Assembly: GCF_013407765.1 (NCBI RefSeq) | Contig: NZ_JACBZD010000002.1 | Coordinates: 10,001-74,000, forward strand | DNA: 64,000 bases | Reading direction: 5' to 3' | From: Allostreptomyces psammosilenae | GTDB lineage: Bacteria; Actinomycetota; Actinomycetes; Streptomycetales; Streptomycetaceae | Shown here: one piece after another, positions 36,382 through 43,705 of the stretch | Layout of the letters: each line of letters opens with the position of its first letter | Numbering within the stretch: position 1 is the first letter of the stretch | Made by a program: the position numbers and the translations under genes | Notes under the pieces: generated by a model | What the model saw: the letters and a program-made list of their open reading frames with translations, nothing else | Told to the model about the DNA's origin: nothing | Databases searched by the model: none

Positions 36382-37716
36382 ATGGGAGCTACGAGTCAGA
36401 ACGTGGAGGGTCCGTCCGTCGCAGGCGCGCCGGCCGGGGCGGGGGACGACGCGGCGGCCGGCGGCGGGGTGGGCGTGGAGGTGGTGGAGGTCGGCCCGGA
36501 GGACCACGTGGCCTTCGTCCGGGCCGTCGACACCGGCTTCCTGCGCCGCCGCAAGGCCACCGACGAGGAGGTGCTCGCCGGCTGGGGGCCGCTGCTGAGC
36601 ACCGGGCGGCTGCGCGCGGCGGTGGACGGCGGCCGCTACGTCGGCACCTTCCGCAGCTTCGACACCGAGCTGACCCTCCCCGGCGGCTCCGCCCTGCCGG
36701 TGGACGCGATCAGCGCGGTGACCGTCACCGCCACCCACCGCCGGCGCGGCGTGCTCAGCCGGATGATGGCGGCGGACCTGCGGGCCGCCGCGGACCGCGG
36801 GCAGGCGGCGGCGATCCTGGTCGCCGCCGAGTACCAGATCTACGGGCGCTTCGGCTTCGGCCCGGCCACCGAGCAGCTGACCGGCGAGGTGGTCAAGGCC
36901 CGCGCGGGGCGGCTGCCGGATCCGTCGGCCGGCGGATCGGCGGGCGGACGGGTGGAGCTGGTCGACACCGCGGAGTACCGCGCCCTCGCCCCGGCGGTGT
37001 TCGAGCGGCTGCGGGCGACCCGCCACGGGGTGATCGTCCGCGACGACCGCTGGTGGGACATCGCCACCGGCATCCACGCCCTGCCCGGCGAGGAGTGGAA
37101 CGAGCCCTTCTGGGCGGTGTACCGGGACGCCTCCGGCGCCGTCACCGGGACGCTCCGCTACCGGGTGGAGACCCGCTGGGACCGGGAGGTGCCGGACGGC
37201 CGGCTCACCGTGGAGGACCTGATCGCCCCCGACCCGGAGGCGGCCGCCGCGCTGGTGCGGTACGCGCTGGGGGTGGACCTGGTCACCCGGGTGGAGTTCG
37301 TGCAGCGCCCGGTGGACGAGGTGGTCCCGCTGCTGCTGGAGGACGCCCGCGGCTGGCGCGTCCTGGAGCACGTGGACTGGATGTGGCTGCGGATCCTCGA
37401 CGTGCCGGCGCTGTTCGCGGCGCGCCGCTACGCTGTCGAGGGGAGCCTGGTGCTGCGGGTGCGGGACCGGGACGGCTACGCCGAGGGCACCTTCGCGCTG
37501 GAGGGCGGCCCGGACGGCGCGACGTGCCGGCGGACCGGCGCGGCGCCGGACGTGGAGCTGGAGGCGGCCACGCTGGCCCGGCTGGCGCTGGGTGGCGCGT
37601 CGGCTGCGCGGCTGCACCGGGCGGGGCTGCTGACGGAGCACCGCCCGGGCGCGGCGCACCGCGCCGACGTGCTGCTGCGCACCGCCGAGTCGCCGTGGTG
37701 CCCGGACAACTTCTGA
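36382..37716 (+). CDS. Eis-like GNAT N-acetyltransferase
   Basis: 444 aa. After a Gly/Ala-rich N-terminal tail (1-30) come the two fused GNAT domains and the SCP2-like C-terminal domain of the Eis family. The acetyl-CoA segment is VTVTATHRRRGVLSRMMAADLRAAADRG. The chain ends CPDNF; in Eis the C-terminal Phe carboxylate is part of the active site. Mycobacterial Eis acetylates aminoglycosides and other amines. Whether this one gives resistance cannot be told from sequence. Confidence 0.88.
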   Translation: MGATSQNVEGPSVAGAPAGAGDDAAAGGGVGVEVVEVGPEDHVAFVRAVDTGFLRRRKATDEEVLAGWGPLLSTGRLRAAVDGGRYVGTFRSFDTELTLPGGSALPVDAISAVTVTATHRRRGVLSRMMAADLRAAADRGQAAAILVAAEYQIYGRFGFGPATEQLTGEVVKARAGRLPDPSAGGSAGGRVELVDTAEYRALAPAVFERLRATRHGVIVRDDRWWDIATGIHALPGEEWNEPFWAVYRDASGAVTGTLRYRVETRWDREVPDGRLTVEDLIAPDPEAAAALVRYALGVDLVTRVEFVQRPVDEVVPLLLEDARGWRVLEHVDWMWLRILDVPALFAARRYAVEGSLVLRVRDRDGYAEGTFALEGGPDGATCRRTGAAPDVELEAATLARLALGGASAARLHRAGLLTEHRPGAAHRADVLLRTAESPWCPDNF

Positions 37717-37768
37717 GCCGGCCGCCGTCGGGGCGGGCGGCCGCGTAGGAGGAGCGGGCCTCGGGGGC

Positions 37769-38218
37769 TCAGGCTCGGGTGGCCAGGGGCCGCTGTCGCG
37801 GCGGCTCCTGGCCGTTCTCCCCGGCGTCCCCGGCCTCCCGGGCGCCGGCCCCGCGGGTCGTGGCGGTCGCCCCGGCGGCGTCGGCCGCGCGGGCCGGTCC
37901 GGGTACGGGGCGGGCGAGCACGGCGCCGAGCAGGCCGGGGAAGCGCGCGTCGAGGTCGTCCCGGCGCAGCGAGACCAGCCGTCGGGCGCCGTCGATGCGG
38001 GTCCCGGTCAGTCCGGCCTCGCGGAGGATGCGCAGGTGGTGGGACATCGTCGACTTCCCGCAGGGCTCCCCGATCTCCTCGTGCACCTGCCCGCAGGTGA
38101 GTTCGCCGGCGGCGTCGATGGCGCGCACCGTGGCCAGCCGTACCGGGTCGGCGAGCGCCCCCAGCACCGTGGGGAGGTCGATCTCCTCCGGCGCGGGTTG
38201 GCGGAAGTGTTCACCCAT
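37769..38218 (-). CDS. ArsR-family HTH regulator
   Basis: 149 aa from the ATG at 38218. The winged-helix core (IDLPTVLGALADPVRLATVRAI, KSTMSHHLRILREAGL) is ArsR/SmtB-like. A single Cys in GEPCGKSTMSHH sits near the recognition helix, but no CxCxxC metal site is visible. The last 40 residues are a low-complexity tail. It is divergent from an MFS exporter gene with a 96-nt gap, so it probably controls that transporter. Confidence 0.88.
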   Translation of the reverse strand: MGEHFRQPAPEEIDLPTVLGALADPVRLATVRAIDAAGELTCGQVHEEIGEPCGKSTMSHHLRILREAGLTGTRIDGARRLVSLRRDDLDARFPGLLGAVLARPVPGPARAADAAGATATTRGAGAREAGDAGENGQEPPRQRPLATRA

Positions 38219-38250
38219 GCGCCCAGCATAGGTGCCCCTTGCAAGGGTGT

Positions 38251-38262
38251 CGATGACCATCG
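38251..38262. promoter_or_regulatory. Operator candidate between arsR and MFS genes
   Basis: CGATGACCATCG is a perfect 5-bp inverted repeat with a 2-nt centre, and a related TTCGATACCCATC half-site follows. It lies 33 nt from the arsR start codon and 53 nt from the MFS start, in the right place for autoregulation. Confidence 0.45.
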
Positions 38263-38314
38263 TAGTGTTCGATACCCATCAAACAGTTCGTCGTCCCTCG
38301 ATCATGGAGTGCCG

Positions 38315-39880
38315 GTGGCCGCCAGCCCCCCGAACACGACCGAGCCCGATCCACGCCGGTGGCGGATGCTGCCGCTGATACTCGTGGCGACCTTCATGGC
38401 CCAGTTCGACTTCTTCGCCGTGAACGTCGCCGCCCCCGTGCTCCGCGACGACCTGCACGTCGACGACGCCGCGCTGGAACTCGTCGTCGCCGGCTACGCC
38501 TTCACCTACGCCAGCGGCATGGTGACCGGCGGCCGACTCGGCGACCTGTTCGGCTACCGCCGGCTCTTCCTCATCGGCGTGGCCGCCTTCGCCCTCGCCT
38601 CGCTGCTCTGCGGCATCGCCGCCACCCCCGGGCAGCTCGTCGCCGCCCGGCTGCTCCAGGGACTGACCGGCGCGGTGATGGTGCCGCAGGTGCTGGCCCT
38701 GATCACCGCCGGCTTCCCGGTCCACGAGCGGTCCCGCGCGCTGACCTGGTACGGCATCACCGGCGGCGTCGCCTCGATCGCCGGCCAGGTGCTCGGCGGC
38801 CTGCTGCTCGACGCCGACCTGTTCGGCCTCAGCTGGCGCAACATCTTCCTGGTCAACGTGCCGGTCGGCCTGGTCCTGGTGATCGTCGCCCCGCGGCTGC
38901 TGCCCGCCGTGGCCAAGGCCGGCCACCGGCCCCGACTGGACCCGCTCGGTGCCGTCGCCATCTCCGCCGGCCTCGCCCTGGCCCTGGTGCCGCTCGCCCT
39001 CGGCCACGCCGAGGGGTGGCCGCTGTGGACGTGGATCTCGCTGGCCGCCTCCCTGCCGGTGCTGCTGCTGGCCATCGCCTGGGAGCGGCGGCTCACCCGG
39101 CGCGGCGGGGACCCGCTGCTCGACCTCACGCTCTTCCGCGACCGGGCGTTCTCCGGCGGACTCGCGGTCAACGTGGCCTTCATGGCCTACTGGGGCGGCT
39201 TCATGTTCGTGCTCGCCCTGTTCCTGCAGAGCGGCCTCGGGCTCAGCCCCACGGCGGCCGGGCTCACCTTCGCGCCGCTCGGCATCACCTTCATGGCCAC
39301 CACCTTCCTCGGCCGCCGGCTGAGCGTCCGGCGCGGCCCGGTGCCGGTCATGGCCCTCGGCTTCACGCTCAGCGGCGTCGGCCTGCTGGCGCTGACGGCC
39401 GGACTCGCCGTGGCCGGCGACGGCGCCGGGCCGGTGCTGGTCGCCACCACGCTCGGCGTGGTCGGGCTGGGCAACGGCCTGGTCATGGCGCTGCTGGTGG
39501 GGGCCGTGCTGAGCGGCGTCCGGCCGGCCCGCGCCGGGGCCGCCTCCGGCGTCCTCACCACCACGCAGCAGTTCGCCAGCGCCACCGGCGTGGCGGTGCT
39601 GGGCGCGGTCTTCTTCAGCGTCCTGGGCCCGGATCCGGACCGCGCCGGCTACGCCTCCACCACGGCCCTGATCATGGCCGGGGCCGCCGGCCTGCTGCTG
39701 GTCGCCCTCGCGCTGCTCCGCCTGCTGCGCACCGGGGCCAGGCCGGCCGTGGCCGGCGCCGGCAGCGGGGGTGGGGGCGGCACCGGCGGCGGCGCCGGCG
39801 GCGCGACCCGTCCGGCGCCCGTCGAGGAACGCCGGCTGGTGCCGGCCGAGGCCGCGGAGGCTCCCGCGCGCGCCGAGTGA
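38315..39880 (+). CDS. MFS drug-exporter-like transporter (DHA2, 14-TM type)
   Basis: 521 aa from GTG 38315, 5 nt after GGAG. It has about 14 membrane helices. Motif A (GGRLGDLFGYRRLFLIG), motif C (GGVASIAGQVLGGLLL) and the LDPLGAVAISAGLALALV stretch are those of EmrB/QacA-like DHA2 exporters. It starts with the MAQFDFFAVNVAAPVLRDDL helix typical of these pumps. Substrate unknown. It is divergent from the ArsR-type regulator, the usual arrangement for an inducible efflux pump. Confidence 0.9.
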   Translation: MAASPPNTTEPDPRRWRMLPLILVATFMAQFDFFAVNVAAPVLRDDLHVDDAALELVVAGYAFTYASGMVTGGRLGDLFGYRRLFLIGVAAFALASLLCGIAATPGQLVAARLLQGLTGAVMVPQVLALITAGFPVHERSRALTWYGITGGVASIAGQVLGGLLLDADLFGLSWRNIFLVNVPVGLVLVIVAPRLLPAVAKAGHRPRLDPLGAVAISAGLALALVPLALGHAEGWPLWTWISLAASLPVLLLAIAWERRLTRRGGDPLLDLTLFRDRAFSGGLAVNVAFMAYWGGFMFVLALFLQSGLGLSPTAAGLTFAPLGITFMATTFLGRRLSVRRGPVPVMALGFTLSGVGLLALTAGLAVAGDGAGPVLVATTLGVVGLGNGLVMALLVGAVLSGVRPARAGAASGVLTTTQQFASATGVAVLGAVFFSVLGPDPDRAGYASTTALIMAGAAGLLLVALALLRLLRTGARPAVAGAGSGGGGGTGGGAGGATRPAPVEERRLVPAEAAEAPARAE

Positions 39881-39912
39881 GGCACGCCGCCCCCTCCCCC
39901 GCCGCGCCCGCG

Positions 39913-40563
39913 TCAGGTGGTGGGGGCGCCTGGGGCGGCGGCCTCCAGGTCGGCCACGCTGCCCGACATGATCGTCCGCACGTGCCTGGTGATGTGCTCC
40001 GCGGGCCAGTCCCACCAGGCCACCGCCAGCAGCCGGGCGACGTCCTCGTCGCTGTAGCGGGTGCGGATGAGCCGGGCCGGGTTGCCGCCGACGATCCCGT
40101 AGTCGGGGACGTCCGCGGTGACCACGGCGCCGGAGCCGATGATCGCCCCGTGCCCGATCCGCACGCCGGGCATCACCGTCGAGCCGTAGCCGAACCAGAC
40201 GTCGTTGCCGACCACGGTGTCCCCGCGGTTCGGCAGGCCGGTGAGCAGGTCGAAGTGCTCGGCCCAGGAGCCGCCCATGGTGGGGAAGGGGAAGGTCGAG
40301 GGGCCGTCCATGCGGTGGTTGGCGCCGTTCATGATGAACCGCACCCCGGTGCCCAGCGCGCAGAACCTGCCGATGACCAGCTTCTCCGGCCCGTAGTGGT
40401 AGAGCACGTTGCGGGTTTCGAAGGCGGTCGCGTCGTCCGGGTCGTCGTAGTAGGAGTACTCCCCGACCTCGATCAACGGGGACTTCACCAGCGGCTTGAG
40501 CAGCACCACCCGCGGCTGGTCGGGCATCGGGTGCAGCACCGTCGGGTCGGCGGGCAGGGGCAT
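39913..40563 (-). CDS. Vat-type streptogramin A O-acetyltransferase (xenobiotic acetyltransferase)
   Basis: 216 aa hexapeptide-repeat protein. N-terminal KSPLIEVGEYSYYDDPDD, the flexible loop, and FIMNGANHRMDGPSTFPF with catalytic His83 match Vat streptogramin acetyltransferases (VatA His82). Left-handed beta-helix turns follow (VVGNDVWFGYGSTVMPGVRIGHGAIIGSGAVV, VGGNPARLIR). The type B chloramphenicol acetyltransferases are the closest alternative, but length and loop favour Vat. It should inactivate group A streptogramins by acetylating the macrocycle. The ATG has GGAG nine bases upstream. Confidence 0.88.
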   Translation of the reverse strand: MPLPADPTVLHPMPDQPRVVLLKPLVKSPLIEVGEYSYYDDPDDATAFETRNVLYHYGPEKLVIGRFCALGTGVRFIMNGANHRMDGPSTFPFPTMGGSWAEHFDLLTGLPNRGDTVVGNDVWFGYGSTVMPGVRIGHGAIIGSGAVVTADVPDYGIVGGNPARLIRTRYSDEDVARLLAVAWWDWPAEHITRHVRTIMSGSVADLEAAAPGAPTT

Positions 40564-40662
40564 GACGAGCTACTCCATGGGGTCGCGGTCGGTGTCCGCC
40601 CCATGATCGCGGTGGTGTGCCCGCAGGAACACCGATTTACCGGCGGGGAGAACACCCGGGGA

Positions 40663-40694
40663 GCGGGCCGGCCGGCCCGGGCCGGCCGGCCCGC
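40663..40694 (-). terminator. 32-bp perfect palindrome downstream of the DinB-like gene
   Basis: The 32 bases built from GCGGGCC and GGCC blocks are exactly self-complementary. The palindrome starts 15 nt beyond the stop of the minus-strand DinB-like gene and upstream of the Vat gene. Terminator is the most likely role; no T-run follows. Confidence 0.6.
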
Positions 40695-40708
40695 CTCCAC
40701 CACGTTCC

Positions 40709-41290
40709 TCAGCGCACCCGTCCGTCCCACTGGCACCGCTCCAGGCGGGCCAGGCCGGGCAGCGCGATCCGGCCCGCGCACCACAGCAGCGTCTCCGACG
40801 CGCCGTGGCCGGACGGCGCGTCGGGGAAGAGCCGCCGCACCGCCGGTGCGCTGAGCTCGTCCGGCGGCGTCCAGTCGAGGCCGAGGGTGCGGGCGATGTC
40901 GTAGGTGTGCACCAGCATCTCCACCAGCGCCATGGCGGCGAATCCCGGGCCGTCGGAGGTGCCCCACGGGTGCCAGGCGCGTGCCTCGGGCGCGGCCTCG
41001 CGCACGGTCGAGGCGAGGAGCGCGGCCGAGATCCGGACGCCCTCCAGGCAGGTCGGGATCGGTGTTCCCTCCGCCAGCGAGGCGGACAGCGCGGTGAACC
41101 GGTCGGTGGGCTGGGCGATGAGCAGCCCGGCGTAGCCGACCAGCCCGAGCGCGAGGTGGTCCAGCGTGGTGCGGCAGCTCCAGTCGAGGCCGGTCGCCGG
41201 GCGGGACCAGTCCTGGTCGGCGCCCTTGTCCAGGACGGCCGTGCACTCGTCGGCGGCGCGGGTCACCAGGTCGGGCCAGGGGGTGGTCAT
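40709..41290 (-). CDS. DinB/mycothiol-dependent maleylpyruvate isomerase-like protein
   Basis: 193 aa four-helix-bundle protein. His45 (LDHLA), Glu124 and His128 (EMLVHTYD) give the metal-binding triad of the DinB/MDMPI superfamily, whose actinobacterial members often use mycothiol as cofactor. The host makes mycothiol (mshA and mshD in this window), so thiol-dependent isomerisation, conjugation or detoxification is plausible. It lies between the imine-reductase-like and Vat genes on the same strand. Substrate unknown. Confidence 0.75.
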   Translation of the reverse strand: MTTPWPDLVTRAADECTAVLDKGADQDWSRPATGLDWSCRTTLDHLALGLVGYAGLLIAQPTDRFTALSASLAEGTPIPTCLEGVRISAALLASTVREAAPEARAWHPWGTSDGPGFAAMALVEMLVHTYDIARTLGLDWTPPDELSAPAVRRLFPDAPSGHGASETLLWCAGRIALPGLARLERCQWDGRVR

Positions 41291-41395
41291 CTGGGTCGGT
41301 CCGTTCGTCTGTTCGTGGCGTGCGTTGGTACGGCTACTCGGTAGGGGTATGGGCGCGGGTGCGGGGGGCGGCGCCGCCCCCCGCACCCGGGGGCC

Positions 41396-42292
41396 TCACG
41401 CGGGCTTGCGCATGACCTCCACCAGGCTGGCGAAGCTGGAGCCGCCGTGGCCGGCGGCGATCGCCCGCTCGGCGAGCGTCTTGATCAGCGTCGGCAGCTC
41501 CACGTTGACGCCGCGCTCGCGGCTGGCGTGCAGGACGTGCTCCATCGTGGTCACCTGGATGTCCAAGGTGGCGTCCGCCGGGTACGCGCCGGCGTCCACC
41601 TGCTTGGCGTACTCGGTCAGGTAGCCGGTGATGGTGGACAGCCAGCGGTTGCCGACCGGGGTGAACGTCCTTGCGTCCACGCCCTCCGCGCCGAGCAGCG
41701 CCACCGCGTGCACGTAGCCGCTCATCGTCGACCACATCAGGCCCAGCAGCGCCACGTCGTACAGCGACGCCAGCCCGAAGTCCTCGCCCAGGTGCGTGGT
41801 GCCGCCGCCCAGGGCGGCCAGCGTGGCCCGGTGGGCGTCGAAGAGGGCGCGGGGACCGCTGTAGAGCAGCACCGCCTCCGGCTGCCCCACCCCGATCGGG
41901 ATGGACATGACCGCGCCGTCGAGGTAGGGGATGCCGTGCCCGGCCGCCCAGTCCGCCGTCTGGCGGGCCTGCTCCGGGGAGCCGGAGGTCAGGTTCACCA
42001 GGGTGCGTCCCGCCAGCGTGCCGGTCAGCGGCTCCAGCAGCTCCAGCGCCACCTCGTAGGTGGACAGGCAGACCACCACCACCTCGGCCGCCGCCACGGC
42101 CTCGGCGACCGTCCCGGCGCGGACGGCGCCCCGGTCGACCAGCGCGTCGGCCTTGTCGGCCGTCCGGTTCCAGACGGTCGTCGGGTGACCGGCGTTCAGG
42201 AAGGCGCCGGCCAGCGCCTGGCCCATCAGGCCGAGGCCGATGACCGCCACGCCCTCGCGGGTCTCGGACGGAGTGTTCGCGTCGGACCGCAT
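41396..42292 (-). CDS. NADPH-dependent imine-reductase-like oxidoreductase
   Basis: 298 aa. The Rossmann motif GLGLMG (19-24) and WNRT (41-44) indicate NADP(H) binding in the beta-hydroxyacid/6-phosphogluconate dehydrogenase superfamily. The C-terminal helical domain has Asp179 in LASLYDVALLGLMW, the place of the proton donor in R-type imine reductases. It is therefore closer to IREDs than to hydroxyisobutyrate dehydrogenases, which have a Lys there. Physiological substrate unknown. It is divergent from the GlxA-type regulator. Confidence 0.8.
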   Translation of the reverse strand: MRSDANTPSETREGVAVIGLGLMGQALAGAFLNAGHPTTVWNRTADKADALVDRGAVRAGTVAEAVAAAEVVVVCLSTYEVALELLEPLTGTLAGRTLVNLTSGSPEQARQTADWAAGHGIPYLDGAVMSIPIGVGQPEAVLLYSGPRALFDAHRATLAALGGGTTHLGEDFGLASLYDVALLGLMWSTMSGYVHAVALLGAEGVDARTFTPVGNRWLSTITGYLTEYAKQVDAGAYPADATLDIQVTTMEHVLHASRERGVNVELPTLIKTLAERAIAAGHGGSSFASLVEVMRKPA

Positions 42293-42356
42293 TCGGTGTG
42301 CTCCTCGTGTGTCTGACGCGGCGCCGGCCGGGCCGGGCCGCGTGTCCCGTTCGATC

Positions 42357-42371
42357 GGGAACCACGTTCCC
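42357..42371. promoter_or_regulatory. Operator-like palindrome between IRED-like and GlxA-type genes
   Basis: GGGAAC and GTTCCC flank a 3-nt centre (CAC), a perfect inverted repeat in the divergent gap. Three copies of CCGGACGTGC at 42435, 42448 and 42459 lie further toward the regulator gene. Confidence 0.5.
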
Positions 42372-42567
42372 AGCGGGCGCCGCGCGCCGACAGTGGCAGG
42401 AGTGACGACCTTCGTACGGATCCTGCCGCGCCCGCCGGACGTGCCCACCGGACGTGCGCCGGACGTGCCCGCCGGCGCCGCCGGTCCGGACGCCGCGTCG
42501 GAAGCGGCGGGTGCGCTGTCGTGAAAGGGTGTCGGCGCTGTCGGCGCGGCTGCGTACCCTGGCCGGC

Positions 42568-43560
42568 ATGAGCCCTGGTTCCGTCGCTGTGGCCGTGATC
42601 GACGACGCGGACACCCACCCCTGGGATCTGTTCGAGCTGGCCATCGTCTGCGCGGTCTTCGGCAAGGCGCAGCCCGACCTGGCCGACCCCTGGTACGACC
42701 TGCGGCTGTGCGGCTCCCGGGCGGGCGCCACCCGCGCCGGCTTCGGGTTCGTCCTGGACACCCGGTACGGCCTGGCGGACCTCCCGAAGGCCGACACGGT
42801 GATCGTGCCCTCGGTGCCGGACGAGTGCGTGGAGGGCGACCGCGAGCTCGACCCGGAGCTGATCGACGCGCTGCGCGAGGCCAGCGCCGCCGGCGCCCGC
42901 ATGGTCTCGCTCTGCAACGGCGCCTTCGCCCTGGCCGCCGCCGGCATCCTCGACGGCCGGCGGGCCACCGCCCACTGGGTGCACACCGCCACCCTCGCCC
43001 GCCGCTACCCCCGGGTGCGGGTCGACGACTCCGTGCTCTACGTCGACGACGGCGACGTGCTCACCAGCGCCGGCGTCACCGCCGGGCTGGACCTGTGCCT
43101 GCACCTGGTGCGCCGTGACCTCGGGGCGACCGTCGCCAACCAGCTGGCCCGCCGCATGGTGGTGCCGGCGCACCGCCCGGGCGGCCAGGCGCAGTTCGTC
43201 GACCTGTCCGTCCCGGCCTGCGACGACGACAGCCTGGGGCCGGTGCTGGAGTGGGCCACGGCCCACCTCGACCAGCCGCTCACCGTGGAGGACCTGGCCC
43301 GGCGGGCCGGCATGAGCACCCGGACGTTCTTCCGGCGCCTGCACTCCGCCACCGGCACCACCCCGCTGAGGTGGCTGCTGGGCCAGCGGCTGGCCCGCGC
43401 GCAGAGCCTGCTGGAGTCCACCAACCTGTCGATCGACCAGGTGGGCCAGTACAGCGGGCTGGGCACCGGGACCAACCTGCGGCGCCACTTCACCGCCCAC
43501 GTCGGTGTGCCGCCCAGCGACTACCGACGCGCCTTCCAGCAGTCCCGCCCGGAGCACTGA
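42568..43560 (+). CDS. GlxA-type AraC-family regulator
   Basis: 330 aa with an N-terminal DJ-1/PfpI-like domain (about 5-190; the elbow is SLCNGAFALAAAGIL with its Cys) and a C-terminal AraC HTH pair (about 220-325; LTVEDLARRAGMSTRTFFRRLHSATGTTPLRWL). Such regulators sense small amines, aldehydes or amides. It is divergent from the imine-reductase-like gene, which it probably controls. The start at ATG 42568 begins the conserved VAVAVIDDADTHPWDLFE sequence. Confidence 0.9.
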   Translation: MSPGSVAVAVIDDADTHPWDLFELAIVCAVFGKAQPDLADPWYDLRLCGSRAGATRAGFGFVLDTRYGLADLPKADTVIVPSVPDECVEGDRELDPELIDALREASAAGARMVSLCNGAFALAAAGILDGRRATAHWVHTATLARRYPRVRVDDSVLYVDDGDVLTSAGVTAGLDLCLHLVRRDLGATVANQLARRMVVPAHRPGGQAQFVDLSVPACDDDSLGPVLEWATAHLDQPLTVEDLARRAGMSTRTFFRRLHSATGTTPLRWLLGQRLARAQSLLESTNLSIDQVGQYSGLGTGTNLRRHFTAHVGVPPSDYRRAFQQSRPEH

Positions 43561-43610
43561 CCGCCGCGAGCCGGGGGCGCGCGAGGTGGCCGATCGGGCC
43601 GAAAAAATTT

Positions 43611-43636
43611 AACCGAGTAACGTTCCTTACTGGGTT
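43611..43636 (+). promoter_or_regulatory. Operator-like inverted repeat upstream of helR
   Basis: AACCGAGTAA and TTACTGGGTT flank CGTTCC; nine of ten arm positions pair. It sits in an unusually AT-rich stretch (GAAAAAATTTAA) and just upstream of TATGCT (43641-43646), a possible -10, so a bound repressor would block the promoter. The pattern is like TetR-family operators. Confidence 0.6.
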
Positions 43637-43705
43637 CACGTATGCTTCCCGGTGTTCGGCGCACGGCCGGACCGAGGCGGAACAGGCGTGAGAAGGTCGC
43701 GACGG

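Noticed and set aside
34207-37659. 1150-aa minus-strand open frame across ygfZ, dtd, rsiG and eis-like genes
   Set aside because: A product of missing stop codons at over 70% GC; it contradicts well-recognised genes on the other strand and frame.
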